From Palleronia sediminis (GTDB lineage: Bacteria > Pseudomonadota > Alphaproteobacteria > Rhodobacterales > Rhodobacteraceae): a stretch of 64,000 nt of DNA. Below are positions 16,165 to 25,791 of this stretch, in pieces. Position 1 is the stretch's first letter, and the number at the start of each line of letters is the position of its first letter. Position numbers and translations under genes: made by a program. Under the pieces are notes generated by a model. That model was not told the DNA's origin. It saw only the letters and a program-made list of their open reading frames with translations, and searched no databases. The stretch is from positions 62,001 to 126,000 of the forward strand of contig NZ_SNAA01000004.1 in assembly GCF_004358695.1 (NCBI RefSeq), in the 5' to 3' direction.

Positions 16165-17460
16165 ATGACCGCAATACCGATAGACCCCGGACCCACGGCG
16201 CCAAAACCACGCGCGCCCCTGCCCGACATGTCGCGCGCTGCCGTTTCGGGGCCGCAGTTTCGCGGTGTGCTCGAAAGCCTTCTGCCGGGGGGCGCATCGG
16301 CCCCCGGACGCCCCCGGCCCGAGGCCGATGACGCGATCCCCGATTCGCATACCGGCACGGGCGTGGGCGGGAATGCCGTTCCGGCTGACGATATAGCCGA
16401 CGAGTTCGGCATTGTTCTGCCCCTCGCGCCCGAACCGGCGCCGATCCGCCCCGGCGGGGCGATGCCGTCCGATGCAGGCGCGGACGGGCTCGGCCTGCCC
16501 AAGCTGCCCTTGCGGGAGCCGGATGACCCGGTGCCCGAGATGCCCCTGGGTGCGGTCCCGGCCTCGACCCTCGCGGGCGGCTTGACCGGGGTGGCACCAT
16601 TGACCGCGACCCGCCCCGAGCCTTTGGCGCCGGGCAAGGCGCAGGACAGCGCGATACGGACCCTGCCCATGGCGCCATGGCCGGGCTGGTCCGGAGGGCA
16701 GGACGTCACCGGGCAGGCCGGAACAACGGTGCAGGGGGCATGGCAGGCGCCACAGCCGCCATCCGGCAACGACGCCCCGGCCATGACCTTGCCGCGCGAA
16801 ATCGTCGGCGCCTCGCGTGACACGGCCGGTGAGCCGCCGCGGATCGAATCGGTGCCCGCAAACGCCGCGCCTGACCGCGCCCCGGCGAATGTCGTTCCCG
16901 CCTCCGTGCCCGCGCCGCTGCCATGGGGCGCCATGCCGTCGCGCCTGATGGTGGCCCCGACCGAGGTGAAAGAGCCGGCTGCGCCGCTCGACGCGTTGCC
17001 TGTCGATGCGCGGATCGAGGCCGTGCCAAGGATGGCCCAGCCGGCCGAGATGCGGTCCATTAGCCAAATCGCGGCACAGACCGACCGCCCCCCGGTCGCG
17101 CAGATCGCCGATGCCGTGCTGCGGCGCGTGGGCGACGAGATCGAGGTGTCGCTCCACCCGGCCGAGCTTGGGCGGGTCCGGATCGCGGTCAGCCAGACCG
17201 AGACCGGCCTCGGCATCGTCATCACGGCCGAACGCGACGATACCGCCGCGTTCCTGCGGCGGCAGGGCGATGCGCTGGGGGCGGCCCTTGGCGGGCTGAA
17301 CCTCGGGTCGGTCGATATCGGGTTCGGCGACGGGCGCGGCGGCCGGGACAAGGACGATGGCTCGGGCACCCCGTTCGCGACCGGGTCCCAGCCGGTCGAT
17401 GGCGGCGATCGCCCTGTCGCGATGGCACTTGTCGGCGACAGCGTCGATTTGAGGATGTGA
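16165..17460 (+). CDS. fliK: Flagellar hook-length control protein FliK
   Basis: This 431-residue protein has a long, low-complexity, proline- and alanine-rich N-terminal part and a conserved C-terminal domain. The latter includes RVGDEIEVSLHPAELGRVRI and ERDDTAAFLRRQGDALGAAL, the FliK C-terminal signature. FliK measures hook length and switches export from hook to filament proteins. The ATG at 16165 has GAGGA eight bases upstream; an upstream TTG is less likely. flgD follows after six bases. Confidence 0.85.
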   Translation: MTAIPIDPGPTAPKPRAPLPDMSRAAVSGPQFRGVLESLLPGGASAPGRPRPEADDAIPDSHTGTGVGGNAVPADDIADEFGIVLPLAPEPAPIRPGGAMPSDAGADGLGLPKLPLREPDDPVPEMPLGAVPASTLAGGLTGVAPLTATRPEPLAPGKAQDSAIRTLPMAPWPGWSGGQDVTGQAGTTVQGAWQAPQPPSGNDAPAMTLPREIVGASRDTAGEPPRIESVPANAAPDRAPANVVPASVPAPLPWGAMPSRLMVAPTEVKEPAAPLDALPVDARIEAVPRMAQPAEMRSISQIAAQTDRPPVAQIADAVLRRVGDEIEVSLHPAELGRVRIAVSQTETGLGIVITAERDDTAAFLRRQGDALGAALGGLNLGSVDIGFGDGRGGRDKDDGSGTPFATGSQPVDGGDRPVAMALVGDSVDLRM

Positions 17461-17466
17461 CACAGC

Positions 17467-18108
17467 ATGGAAATCACCCAGACCCCGGCGCCGGTGCCCC
17501 GGCCTCCTGCACCCGCCGACACGGCCAGTGCAGTATCATCGGATTTCGAGACGTTCCTGCGGCTGATGACGACCCAGATCCGGAACCAGGATCCGCTCGA
17601 CCCCATGAAGGCCGAGGAGTTTTCGGTCCAGCTCGCGACTTTTTCGGGGGTCGAACAGCAGGTCAGGACGAACCAGTTGCTCGAATCGCTTGTCGGGTCG
17701 GGCGGGGCGGACGGGTTCGCCGCCATCTCGGGCTGGCTGGGCCATGACGTGCTGGCGACGGGGCCCGCCCGGTACGACGGCACGCCGCTGACCTTGCGCC
17801 TGCCCCCCGCGCTTGCCGGCGACAGGCACGAGCTGGTGGTGACGGATGCCGCCGGGGTCGAGATCGACCGCCGTTCCGTGACCGGCGCGGGTGCGACGCT
17901 CGACTGGCCCGCCGACGGGCGCATGGCCATGGGCCAATACACGTTCACCTTGGACAGTTACGAGGCCGGGCGCGTCGTGGTCAGCGAACCGGTGGCAAGC
18001 TATGCCCGCGTGGACGAGATACGCCAAACCGTCGATGGCCCGGTGCTTGTCCTGCCCGGCGGGGTCGAGATCGTGCCGGACGATGTGCTGGCGCTGCGGC
18101 GCGCCTGA
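17467..18108 (+). CDS. flgD: Flagellar hook-capping protein FlgD
   Basis: This 213-residue protein has the FlgD N-terminal motif SSDFETFLRLMTTQIRNQDPLDPMKAEEFSVQLATFSGVEQQVRTN, then a beta-rich FlgD domain. It caps the growing hook and guides FlgE assembly. It directly follows fliK, the common pairing of hook-length control and hook cap. Its end meets the convergent ubiB gene 20 bases later. Confidence 0.95.
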   Translation: MEITQTPAPVPRPPAPADTASAVSSDFETFLRLMTTQIRNQDPLDPMKAEEFSVQLATFSGVEQQVRTNQLLESLVGSGGADGFAAISGWLGHDVLATGPARYDGTPLTLRLPPALAGDRHELVVTDAAGVEIDRRSVTGAGATLDWPADGRMAMGQYTFTLDSYEAGRVVVSEPVASYARVDEIRQTVDGPVLVLPGGVEIVPDDVLALRRA

Positions 18109-18128
18109 CGATGTGGCCCCGCGCAATC

Positions 18129-19661
18129 CTAACCCAGAAGCGCGCCGAGGGCGAAGATCGCGGTCGCCGCCGCGGCTCCCGCGCCCCCGGCCATGACAAG
18201 GGGCCAGCGGCTCGGTTTCGGCACCGGTTCGGGGGCGCGGGACCGCGCGATCAGCAGATCCTCGGCCAGTCGCGGCAGGCGCGGGCCGAACCGCGACAGC
18301 ACGACGGCGGTGCGGGTCATGTCGCGCAGGAACGCCTTGGGGCCGATATTGTCGCGGATGTAATCCTCGACGATCGGCTGCGCGACGTTCCAGATGTTGA
18401 TCTGCGGGTAGAGGCTGCGCGACACGCCTTCGACCACGACCATCGTGCGTTGCAACAGGATCAACTCGGTCCGGGTCTCCATGCCGAACCGCTCCGTCAC
18501 CTCGAAGAGGTAGTTCAGCAGCCGCCCCATCGAGATGCGAGTGGCATCCATGCCGAAGATCGGCTCTCCGACGGCGCGCAGCGCGCGGGCGAATTCGTCG
18601 ATGTCGCGGTCGGGCGGCACGTAGCCGGCCTCGAAATGGACCTCGGCGACGCGGCGGTAATCCTTTCGGATAAAGCCGAAGATGATCTCGGCATAGACGC
18701 GCCGCGTATATTCGTCGAGCCGCCCCATGATCCCGAAATCGAGCGCGACGATCGCCCCGTCCGCCCCGATCTTGAGGTTGCCCTGATGCATGTCGGCGTG
18801 AAAGAACCCGTCGCGCAGCGCGTGGCTGAGAAACAGTTTCAGCACCCGCTCGCCCAGGGCCTGCCGGTCGTGTCCCGCGGCCTCGATGGCGGCGACGTCG
18901 CCCGCCGGGATGCCCTCGACCCAGTCGAGGGTCATGACCCGCCGCGCCGAGAGGAACCAATGCACCTCGGGCACGCGGAACCCTTCGTCGCGGGCGGTAT
19001 TGGCGACGAACTCGGCATTGGCCGAGGTCTCGAGTCGCAGGTCGAGCTCGCCCAGCACCACGCCTTCGAAATGGGCGATCACGTCCATCGGCCTCAGCCG
19101 CCGGGTCGAGGGCGCCAAAAGCTCGATCATTCGCGCGGCGAGGTAGAAGGCGTCGATATCGCGCCGGAACGCCCGCTCGATCCCGGGGCGCAGCACCTTG
19201 ACCGCCACGAGTTGGCCGGTATCGCGCAGGCGAGCCTTGTGGACCTGCGCGATCGAGGCGGCCGCCACCGGCTCGGACAGCTCGGAAAAGATCGTGTCGA
19301 CCGGCATCTCGAGTTCGGATTCGATGGTCCGCCGCGCCACCTCGAGCGGGAAGGGCGGCAGCTTGTCCTGCAACACCCGCATCTGGGTCGCCAGCTCTTC
19401 GCCGACGACATCGGGCCGGGTCGAAAGCACCTGCCCGAACTTGATATAGGCGGGCCCCAGCGCCGTCAGCGCGCGTGGCGCCGGCGGCAGGTTCGGATCG
19501 CCCCTGTCGCCCAGCCACTTGAACGGCCAGCCGAGCAGGCGCGCCGCGAACCTGAGCGAGGGCGGCGCCTGAAAGGCGTCGAGCACGACGGGCATCGCCC
19601 CGGTACGCTCCAGCGTGGCACCGGTGCGGATCAGCCGCCAGATGTTGTGGGGTCCCCGCAT
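18129..19661 (-). CDS. ubiB: Ubiquinone biosynthesis atypical kinase UbiB
   Basis: This 510-residue UbiB/ABC1/ADCK protein has the KxGQ motif (YIKFGQVLSTRPDVV), the alanine-rich loop (AAASIAQVHKARL) and the metal-binding DFGIMG. Two C-terminal membrane helices (about residues 487-508) end the chain. UbiB is needed for coenzyme Q synthesis, probably as an ATPase that extracts or delivers lipophilic intermediates. It starts directly next to the ubiE stop, so the two genes are co-transcribed. Confidence 0.96.
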   Translation of the reverse strand: MRGPHNIWRLIRTGATLERTGAMPVVLDAFQAPPSLRFAARLLGWPFKWLGDRGDPNLPPAPRALTALGPAYIKFGQVLSTRPDVVGEELATQMRVLQDKLPPFPLEVARRTIESELEMPVDTIFSELSEPVAAASIAQVHKARLRDTGQLVAVKVLRPGIERAFRRDIDAFYLAARMIELLAPSTRRLRPMDVIAHFEGVVLGELDLRLETSANAEFVANTARDEGFRVPEVHWFLSARRVMTLDWVEGIPAGDVAAIEAAGHDRQALGERVLKLFLSHALRDGFFHADMHQGNLKIGADGAIVALDFGIMGRLDEYTRRVYAEIIFGFIRKDYRRVAEVHFEAGYVPPDRDIDEFARALRAVGEPIFGMDATRISMGRLLNYLFEVTERFGMETRTELILLQRTMVVVEGVSRSLYPQINIWNVAQPIVEDYIRDNIGPKAFLRDMTRTAVVLSRFGPRLPRLAEDLLIARSRAPEPVPKPSRWPLVMAGGAGAAAATAIFALGALLG

Positions 19662-20408
19662 TCAGAGCTTCCAGCCGGAATGGAGCGCGGCAATCCCGAG
19701 GCTGAGATTGCGGTATTTCACCTGCTCGAACCCGGCCTCGCGGATCATCGCGGCAAAACTCTCCTGATCGGGAAAGCGGCGGATCGATTCGACGAGATAC
19801 TGATAGCTGTCGCGATCCCGTGCGATAGCCTGCCCCATGCGCGGGATGACGTTGAACGAATAGGCGTCGTAGAGGCGTTGCAGCATGTCGTTGGGGATCT
19901 GCGAGAACTCGAGAACCATGAGCCGCCCGCCGGGTTTGAGGACGCGGTGTGCCTCGGACAGGGCATCGGCGATCCGCGTCACGTTCCGAATGCCGAAGCT
20001 GATCGTGTAGACGTCGAACTTCGCATCCTCGAAGGGCAGTGCCATGGCGTCGCCGACGATCCAGTCGAGCCGGTCGGCCAGGCTTTCGGCGGCGGCGCGC
20101 TGGCGCCCCTCGATCAGCATGGGCTCGGTCAGGTCGAGCACGGTGGCCCGCGATCCCGGCGCGCGGCGCAGGAACCGGAACGCGATATCGCCGGTCCCGC
20201 CGGCGACATCCAGGAGGTTCTGGCCCGGCCGCGGGGCCAGCCAGTCCATCATCGCATCCTTCCAGAGACGGTGAATGCCCAGCGACATGACGTCGTTCAT
20301 CACGTCATAGCGCGAGGCGACCGAGCTGAAGACGCCGTGAACGCGCCCCGCCTTCTCGTCCTCGGGCACGGTCTGGAAACCGAAATGTGTTGTGCGGTCG
20401 TCTGCCAT
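19662..20408 (-). CDS. ubiE: Demethylmenaquinone/ubiquinone C-methyltransferase UbiE
   Basis: This 248-residue SAM-dependent methyltransferase begins [27 protein letters not shown], the usual UbiE N-terminus. The SAM motif is [17 protein letters not shown], and [12 protein letters not shown] is the post-motif region. It methylates the quinone ring in ubiquinone synthesis. I chose the ATG at 20408 over an upstream alternative because it matches the family start. It diverges from mutM across an 85-base gap and is followed directly by ubiB. Confidence 0.96.
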   Translation of the reverse strand: MADDRTTHFGFQTVPEDEKAGRVHGVFSSVASRYDVMNDVMSLGIHRLWKDAMMDWLAPRPGQNLLDVAGGTGDIAFRFLRRAPGSRATVLDLTEPMLIEGRQRAAAESLADRLDWIVGDAMALPFEDAKFDVYTISFGIRNVTRIADALSEAHRVLKPGGRLMVLEFSQIPNDMLQRLYDAYSFNVIPRMGQAIARDRDSYQYLVESIRRFPDQESFAAMIREAGFEQVKYRNLSLGIAALHSGWKL

Positions 20409-20493
20409 GCCTCTTGCGATCCCTCGTGTGACGCGCCTTCTTATAGGTCGCGTGTCCCGCGGCACAACTTAGGTCGGAGCGTAAAGCCTCAAG

Positions 20494-21345
20494 ATGCCCG
20501 AACTCCCCGAAGTCGAGACGGTTCGTCGCGGCCTGGCCCCGGTCATGGAAGGGCGGCGCATCCTCTCGGCCGAGATCCGCCGCCCCGACCTGCGCTGGCC
20601 CTTTCCCGAGCGGATGGCCGCGCGGCTGCAGGGGGCGCGGATCGAGCGGCTGGACCGGCGGTCGAAATACCTGCTCGCGGGGCTCGACCAGGGCGAGACG
20701 CTGATCGTGCACCTGGGCATGTCGGGCCGGATGAGCGTGCAGGGCGCGCGGATCGGAGCGTTCCACCACGATATTACCCCGCTCACAGCGCACGACCATG
20801 TCGTTCTGTCGCTCGAGGGCGGGGCGCGGGTCGTCTTCAACGACCCCCGCCGGTTCGGTGCGATGGACCTCGCGGCGACGCCAGAACTCGGCGATCACCG
20901 GATGCTTGCCGCGCTCGGCCCCGAGCCCATGGGCAATGCCTTTCACGCGGACCACCTTGCCGCGGCACTGGCCGGGCGGCGCAGCAGCGTGAAGGCCGCG
21001 CTGCTCGATCAGCGGATCGTCGCCGGGCTGGGCAACATCTATGTCTGCGAGGCGCTGCACCGCGCGCGCATCTCGCCGCGCCGGGCGGCGGGGCGGATCG
21101 GGGCCGCGCGGCTCGAGACGCTGGTGCGCGAGATCCGCGCGACCCTGACCGAAGCCATCGCCGCGGGGGGATCGTCATTGCGCGACTACAGGCAGGCGGA
21201 CGGCGCGCTGGGCTATTTCCAGCACGGGTTCCGCGTGTACGGCCGCGAGGGCGCGCCCTGCGTCACGCCCGGATGCGACGGCACGGTGCGGCGGATCGTT
21301 CAGTCGGGCCGGTCGAGCTTCTATTGCGCGTCCTGCCAGAGATAG
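20494..21345 (+). CDS. mutM: Formamidopyrimidine-DNA glycosylase
   Basis: This 283-residue repair enzyme begins [14 protein letters not shown], with Pro2 as the catalytic nucleophile after Met removal and Glu3 beside it. The C-terminal zinc finger is complete (CVTPGCDG ... FYCASCQR). It removes 8-oxoguanine and formamidopyrimidines by base excision. It lies divergent to ubiE and ahead of the enoyl-CoA hydratase, as in other Rhodobacteraceae. Confidence 0.97.
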   Translation: MPELPEVETVRRGLAPVMEGRRILSAEIRRPDLRWPFPERMAARLQGARIERLDRRSKYLLAGLDQGETLIVHLGMSGRMSVQGARIGAFHHDITPLTAHDHVVLSLEGGARVVFNDPRRFGAMDLAATPELGDHRMLAALGPEPMGNAFHADHLAAALAGRRSSVKAALLDQRIVAGLGNIYVCEALHRARISPRRAAGRIGAARLETLVREIRATLTEAIAAGGSSLRDYRQADGALGYFQHGFRVYGREGAPCVTPGCDGTVRRIVQSGRSSFYCASCQR

Positions 21346-21407
21346 CTTGATCCGCCCCGCCCCGCTGGTAAGTCTCGGGGTCCGACGCAACAGCGAGAGC
21401 GCAGTCC

Positions 21408-22184
21408 ATGGCCTACAAGACAATCGTCGTCGAGATCGACGACCACGTCGCCCTGATCCGCCTGAACCGCCCCGACGCGCTGAATGCGCTCAACAACACG
21501 CTTCTGACCGAACTGGCCGATGCCGTGGGCGAGGCCGATCGCAACGAAAAGGTGCGCTGCATCGTCCTGACCGGGTCGGAAAAGGCCTTTGCCGCCGGGG
21601 CCGATGTCAAGGAAATGTCCGAGCGGACCTTTGTCGAGGCGTTCACCCGCGACCTGTTCGGCCGCGAGGCCACCGCCATCGAGAAATGCCGCAAGCCCGT
21701 CATCGCCGCCGTCGCCGGCTATGCGCTGGGCGGCGGGTGCGAGCTGGCCATGATGTGCGATTTCATCATCGCCGCCGATACCGCCAAGTTCGGCCAGCCC
21801 GAGATCAACCTCGGCATCGTCGCGGGGCTTGGCGGGACGCAACGCCTGACCCGCGCGGTCGGCAAGTCCAAGGCGATGGACATGCACCTGACCGGGCGCT
21901 TCATGGATGCGGCCGAGGCCGAGCGTTCGGGGCTGGTCAGCCGGGTGGTGCCCGCCAAGAAGCTCATGGAAGAGGCGTTGAGCGCCGCGCAGAAGATCGC
22001 CGAGAAAAGCCAGATCGCGACGCTCGCGGTGAAGGAGGCGGTGGATCGCAGCTTCGAGACCACGCTGGCCGAAGGCATCCTGCACGAGCGGCGACTGTTC
22101 CATGCCCTGTTCGCCTCCGAGGACCAGACCGAGGGGATGGCCGCGTTCCTCGAAAAGCGCGAGGCGCAGTTTCGCGACCGCTGA
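21408..22184 (+). CDS. Enoyl-CoA hydratase
   Basis: This 258-residue crotonase-fold enzyme shows the oxyanion-hole segments AAGADVKEM and [14 protein letters not shown] and the catalytic region [24 protein letters not shown]. It hydrates trans-2-enoyl-CoA in fatty acid or short-chain acyl-CoA breakdown. It has no partner dehydrogenase or thiolase nearby, so the exact substrate is unclear. It lies 62 bases after mutM and 154 bases before rpsT. Confidence 0.92.
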   Translation: MAYKTIVVEIDDHVALIRLNRPDALNALNNTLLTELADAVGEADRNEKVRCIVLTGSEKAFAAGADVKEMSERTFVEAFTRDLFGREATAIEKCRKPVIAAVAGYALGGGCELAMMCDFIIAADTAKFGQPEINLGIVAGLGGTQRLTRAVGKSKAMDMHLTGRFMDAAEAERSGLVSRVVPAKKLMEEALSAAQKIAEKSQIATLAVKEAVDRSFETTLAEGILHERRLFHALFASEDQTEGMAAFLEKREAQFRDR

Positions 22185-22338
22185 CGCGGGATCGCCTCTT
22201 TCCCTCGGGGCGCGTTTGGTCTAAGGGATCGCCGCACATGCGCGTGAGGCCCGCTCTGGCCGGATATGCCGAGGTTTCGCACCCCGGTCACGGGTCGTTT
22301 CGCGCGACGGAATTGCACACGACCCGGAGAGATGTCCC

Positions 22339-22605
22339 ATGGCGAATACGCCCCAGTCCAAGAAACGCGCCCGCCAGAACGAGCGCCGTCACCTCATCAA
22401 CAAGGCCCGCCGTTCGCGGATCCGCACGCATCTGCGCCGCGTCGAAGAGGCCATCGCCTCCGGCGATGCCGAGGCCGCGCAGACCGCGCTGCGCGCCGCC
22501 CAGCCCGAGCTGATGCGCGGCGTGACCAAGGGCGTCGTTCACAAGAACACCGCCGCGCGAAAGATGTCGCGCCTGTCGAATCGCGTGAAGGCGCTCGGCC
22601 AGTAA
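22339..22605 (+). CDS. rpsT: 30S ribosomal protein S20
   Basis: This 88-residue, highly basic protein ([38 protein letters not shown]) is S20, which binds 16S rRNA in the small subunit. CGGAGAGATG lies in front of the ATG. It is the last gene before dnaA, as in Caulobacter and other alphaproteobacteria, and is followed by its own terminator. Confidence 0.98.
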   Translation: MANTPQSKKRARQNERRHLINKARRSRIRTHLRRVEEAIASGDAEAAQTALRAAQPELMRGVTKGVVHKNTAARKMSRLSNRVKALGQ

Positions 22606-22632
22606 GTTTTCGACAATTCAATAAGTTGCAGG

Positions 22633-22661
22633 GGGCGTGCCGAAAGGCGCGCCCTTTGTTT
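22633..22661 (+). terminator. Intrinsic terminator of rpsT
   Basis: A nine-base stem (GGGCGTGCC/GGCGCGCCC with one G-T pair) with a GAAA loop is followed by TTTGTTTT. It is a textbook rho-independent terminator and separates rpsT from dnaA. Confidence 0.88.
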
Positions 22662-23073
22662 TCAGGGGGTTGCGGCGAATCTGTGGCATAGAATCCGCGG
22701 CTGCCGCTCATGCCCAATCCCGCCGGCCTGTCAACGTCATTGATCGGTTGCGGCGCCCTCGGTCCAGCCGCTAGCTTGCCCATGCGATTCACGGCCCGGG
22801 GGGGCGTGGCGCGGAGGCGAACCAAAACGGGCGACCCCATCGCGGGCCGTCCGGCCCCGACCGGAGGCATATCCGGTCCGTTCGGTCGAACTCATTTTGC
22901 CGCCCTGCGTAGATCGAGGTTTGTAACGGGTCCGCCCTGTCCGCTGTCGTGGACGGGACAGGGTCTTGCGTCGCCAAGGCGCGCCCGTTCGATCCGACGA
23001 CCGCCCCCGGTGCCCGCGGGTCCGCGATCCGGCATTGGCCGGGAAAGACACTTTGGGCCGAGGACGGGACGGA
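22662..23073 (+). other. Non-coding dnaA upstream region with inverted repeats
   Basis: This is the only gene-free stretch over 300 bases. I see no credible small gene in it. It contains CCGGA/TCCGG (22861-22876) and a longer inverted repeat, CCCTGTCC/GGACAGGG with a 13-base spacer (22935-22963), both in the probable dnaA leader or promoter. No good match to a DnaA box (TTATCCACA) is visible, so I do not call it an origin. Confidence 0.5.
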
Positions 23074-24468
23074 ATGGGATCTGACGTTTGGGATGCGGTG
23101 CAGGCAAAGCTCGAATCGGCAATCGGCGGCAGTCACTACACGGCCTGGATCGCGCCGCTGCGGTTCCTGGGGCTCGATGACGGGGTGCTGACCCTGTCGG
23201 TGCCCACCTCCTTTGCCGGAAGCTGGGTGCAGCGCCACTACGGCGACATCATCCTGCGCGTCCTGTCCGATACCGCCCCCGAGGTCCGCCGCCTGTCCTT
23301 TGCGGCGGAAAAGACCGCCGCGCTGCGCGATCCGCGCGAACGCGCCGCGGCGAACGGGCCTGCCGACAGCCTCGCCATGCCCTCGGGACGGCGCCCCGCC
23401 CCCCGCGCCCCCATGCAGGAAGAGGGGGTCAAGCTCGACCCCACCTTCACCTTTGCCAATTTCGTCGTGGGCAAGACGAACGAGATCGCCCACGCCGCCG
23501 CGCGCCGCATCGCCGATGGCGGAGAGCTCTTGTTCAATCCGCTGTTCTTCTACAGCGACGTGGGGCTGGGCAAGACGCACCTGATGCACGCCATCGGCTG
23601 GGCGCTGCGCGAGCGCGACCCCGATACCCGCGTGCTCTACATGACGGCCGAGCATTTCATGTGGCGGTTCATCCAGTCGCTGCAATCGCGCACGACGATG
23701 GATTTCAAGCAGATGTTCCGGTCGGTCGACGTGCTGATGGTCGACGAGATCCAGTTCATCGCGGGCAAGAACAACACGCAGGAAGAGTTCTTTCACACGT
23801 TCAACGTGCTGGTCGACCAGGGCAAGCAGATCGTGCTGTCGGGCGACAAGGCACCCGGCGACATCACCGGGCTTGAGCAGCGCATCGTCAGCCGGATGCA
23901 TTCGGGCCTCGTGTGCAACATCCACCCGACAAGCTACGAGCTGCGCGTGGGCATCCTGCAACGCAAGTTCGCCGAAAAGCGCCGGCAGTTTCCCGGCGTC
24001 GAGATCGGCGACGATATCCTCGACTTCCTCGCCACGCGGGTCACGGGCAATGTGCGCGAGCTCGACGGCGCGCTGAACCGGTTGCTGGTCGAGGGGTCGC
24101 TGATCGGCGATCTCAGCCTTGGCGTGGCCGAGGATATCCTGTCGGACCTGGTCCGCGTGTCGGACTGGCGCCCCTCGGTCGAGCATATCCAGCGCGTCGT
24201 GGCCGAGCATTACAACCTGCGGATGAGCGATTTCCTCAGCACCAACCGCGCCCGGATCTATGCCCGTCCGCGGCAGGTGGCGATGCTGCTGGCGCGCGAG
24301 CTGACCGACCGGTCGCTCAAGGAAATCGCCTTTCGTTTCAAGAAGCGCGACCACACCACCGTTAAGCACGCGATCAGCCAGATCAGCTCGCTCGAGCAAT
24401 CGGATGCGCAGGTGCGCGAGGATCTCGCGCTGCTGCGCCGCGCCCTCAAGCTGCGCAGCGCGGCCTGA
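23074..24468 (+). CDS. dnaA: Chromosomal replication initiator DnaA
   Basis: This 464-residue protein has all four DnaA domains: helicase-loading domain I (1-90), a linker (90-130), the AAA+ domain (P-loop SDVGLGKTH at about 161-169; Walker B VLMVDEIQF) and the DNA-binding domain with the signature KEIAFRFKKRDHTTVKHAI. It binds and opens oriC. The ATG at 23074 follows GAGGA and gives the expected N-terminus (MGSDVWDAVQAKLE). The first Gly of the usual P-loop (YGGVGLGKT in many species) is replaced: here YSDVGLGKT. Confidence 0.97.
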   Translation: MGSDVWDAVQAKLESAIGGSHYTAWIAPLRFLGLDDGVLTLSVPTSFAGSWVQRHYGDIILRVLSDTAPEVRRLSFAAEKTAALRDPRERAAANGPADSLAMPSGRRPAPRAPMQEEGVKLDPTFTFANFVVGKTNEIAHAAARRIADGGELLFNPLFFYSDVGLGKTHLMHAIGWALRERDPDTRVLYMTAEHFMWRFIQSLQSRTTMDFKQMFRSVDVLMVDEIQFIAGKNNTQEEFFHTFNVLVDQGKQIVLSGDKAPGDITGLEQRIVSRMHSGLVCNIHPTSYELRVGILQRKFAEKRRQFPGVEIGDDILDFLATRVTGNVRELDGALNRLLVEGSLIGDLSLGVAEDILSDLVRVSDWRPSVEHIQRVVAEHYNLRMSDFLSTNRARIYARPRQVAMLLARELTDRSLKEIAFRFKKRDHTTVKHAISQISSLEQSDAQVREDLALLRRALKLRSAA

Positions 24469-24583
24469 AACCGGGCGCGGGCCGCGCGTTTGAGGTTGAT
24501 CGCGGCGTGAAAGCGACTAGCGTACCGATCCCGGCCCTGCGCCGGAGGGCAAGCGACAGACGACGCGCAAGGGGATACGGGAC

Positions 24584-25702
24584 ATGAAGATCAGCATAGA
24601 ACGCAGCGCCCTTCTGCGCGCCGTGGCGCGCGCGCAATCGGTCGTCGAGCGGCGCAACACCATTCCGATCCTCGCCAACGTCCTGATCGAGGCCGAGGGC
24701 GACACGGTCTCGTTCCGCGCCACCGATCTCGATATCGAGGTGGTCGACCGGGCGCCCGCGCAGGTCGAACGCGCCGGCGCCTCGACCGTCAACGCGGTGA
24801 CGCTGCACGAGATCGTGCGCAAACTGCCCGACGGCGCGCTGGTCCGGCTGGTCGATGACGGCGCATCGGGGCGCCTGTCGGTCGAGGCGGGGCGGTCCCA
24901 TTTCGCGCTCGCCACGCTGCCGCGGCAGGATTTCCCGGTCATGGCCAGCAGCGAATACAGCACCAATTTCGCCGCCCCCGCGCCGGTGCTGCGGCGGCTG
25001 TTCGACAAGGCGAAATTCGCCATCTCGACCGAAGAGACGCGGTATTACCTCAACGGCGTCTACATGCATGTCGCCGATGGCGAGACCGGCCCGGTCCTGC
25101 GTTGCGTCGCGACCGATGGCCACCGGCTGGCGCGGATCGACGCCGACCTGCCCGACGGTGCCGCGAACATGGCCGGCGTCATCGTGCCGCGCAAGGCCGT
25201 GAACGAGCTGCGCAAGCTGCTCGACGACGACGAGACCGAGATCGCGGTGTCGGTCAGCGAAACCAAGGTGCGTTTCGCCACGCCGGGGATCGTGCTGACC
25301 TCCAAGGTGATCGACGGAACCTTTCCCGACTATACCCGCGTCATTCCGACCGGGAACACCAAGCGGCTCGAGGTCGATGCCGGCGATTTCGCCCGCGCGG
25401 TGGATCGCGTCGCCACGGTGTCGTCGGAACGCTCGCGCGCGGTAAAGCTGCAGCTCGAGGAAGACCGGCTGGTTCTGTCGGTCAACGCGCCCGATGCCGG
25501 CAATGCCGAGGAAGAGCTTGTCGTGGGCTATGCCGACGAGCCGCTGTCCATCGGGTTCAACGCGAAATACCTGCTCGAGATCGCGGGGCAGGTCGACCGG
25601 GAGAACGCCGTGTTCCTGTTCAACTCCTCCGGCGACCCGACCCTGATGCGCGAGGGCGACGACGCCTCGGCGGTCTACGTGGTCATGCCGATGCGCGTCT
25701 GA
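24584..25702 (+). CDS. dnaN: DNA polymerase III beta sliding clamp
   Basis: This 372-residue protein starts MKISIERSALLRAVARAQSVVERRNTIPILANVLIEA and ends VVMPMRV, both diagnostic of the clamp. Its dimer rings DNA and holds the polymerase. It follows dnaA by 115 bases in the standard dnaA-dnaN-recF-gyrB order. GGGATACGGGAC precedes the ATG, a weak ribosome-binding site. Confidence 0.98.
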   Translation: MKISIERSALLRAVARAQSVVERRNTIPILANVLIEAEGDTVSFRATDLDIEVVDRAPAQVERAGASTVNAVTLHEIVRKLPDGALVRLVDDGASGRLSVEAGRSHFALATLPRQDFPVMASSEYSTNFAAPAPVLRRLFDKAKFAISTEETRYYLNGVYMHVADGETGPVLRCVATDGHRLARIDADLPDGAANMAGVIVPRKAVNELRKLLDDDETEIAVSVSETKVRFATPGIVLTSKVIDGTFPDYTRVIPTGNTKRLEVDAGDFARAVDRVATVSSERSRAVKLQLEEDRLVLSVNAPDAGNAEEELVVGYADEPLSIGFNAKYLLEIAGQVDRENAVFLFNSSGDPTLMREGDDASAVYVVMPMRV

Positions 25703-25712
25703 CCGCGCGCGA

Positions 25713-25776
25713 GGGGGACGCTGTCCCCCGTGCCGGCCGCGGCCGGCACCCCCCTGGGATATTTTCCGAAGGAAAA
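25713..25776 (+). repeat. Intergenic palindromic element, copy 1 (dnaN-recF)
   Basis: Three back-to-back hairpins fill the gap: GGGGGAC/GTCCCCC (25713-25729), a perfect 20-base palindrome beginning GTGCCGGCCG (25730-25749), and TTTTCC/GGAAAA (25762-25776). The last sits in TGGGATATTTTCCGAAGG, which resembles TGAGTATTTGAAGAAACG in the gltD-gltB gap. It may attenuate transcription between dnaN and recF. Confidence 0.5.
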
Positions 25777-25791
25777 CGGCGAGGCGCGGCG

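Noticed and set aside
15798-17948. A 716-codon minus-strand frame that ends in the FlgJ-like protein
   Set aside because: Only the last 88 residues resemble a protein family; the rest is antisense to fliK and flgD. The ATG at 16064 has a good ribosome-binding site.
18111-21350. A 1079-codon plus-strand open frame across ubiB, ubiE and mutM
   Set aside because: It runs antisense to ubiB and ubiE and out of frame with mutM, with no recognisable domain.
22662-23073. Chromosomal origin between rpsT and dnaA
   Set aside because: No recognisable DnaA boxes and no AT-rich unwinding stretch. In alphaproteobacteria the origin usually lies elsewhere.
25102-25791. Long N-terminal extension of recF through dnaN
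   Set aside because: The frame is open but has no domain and overlaps dnaN. The family start MHLRRLALSHF is at 25792.
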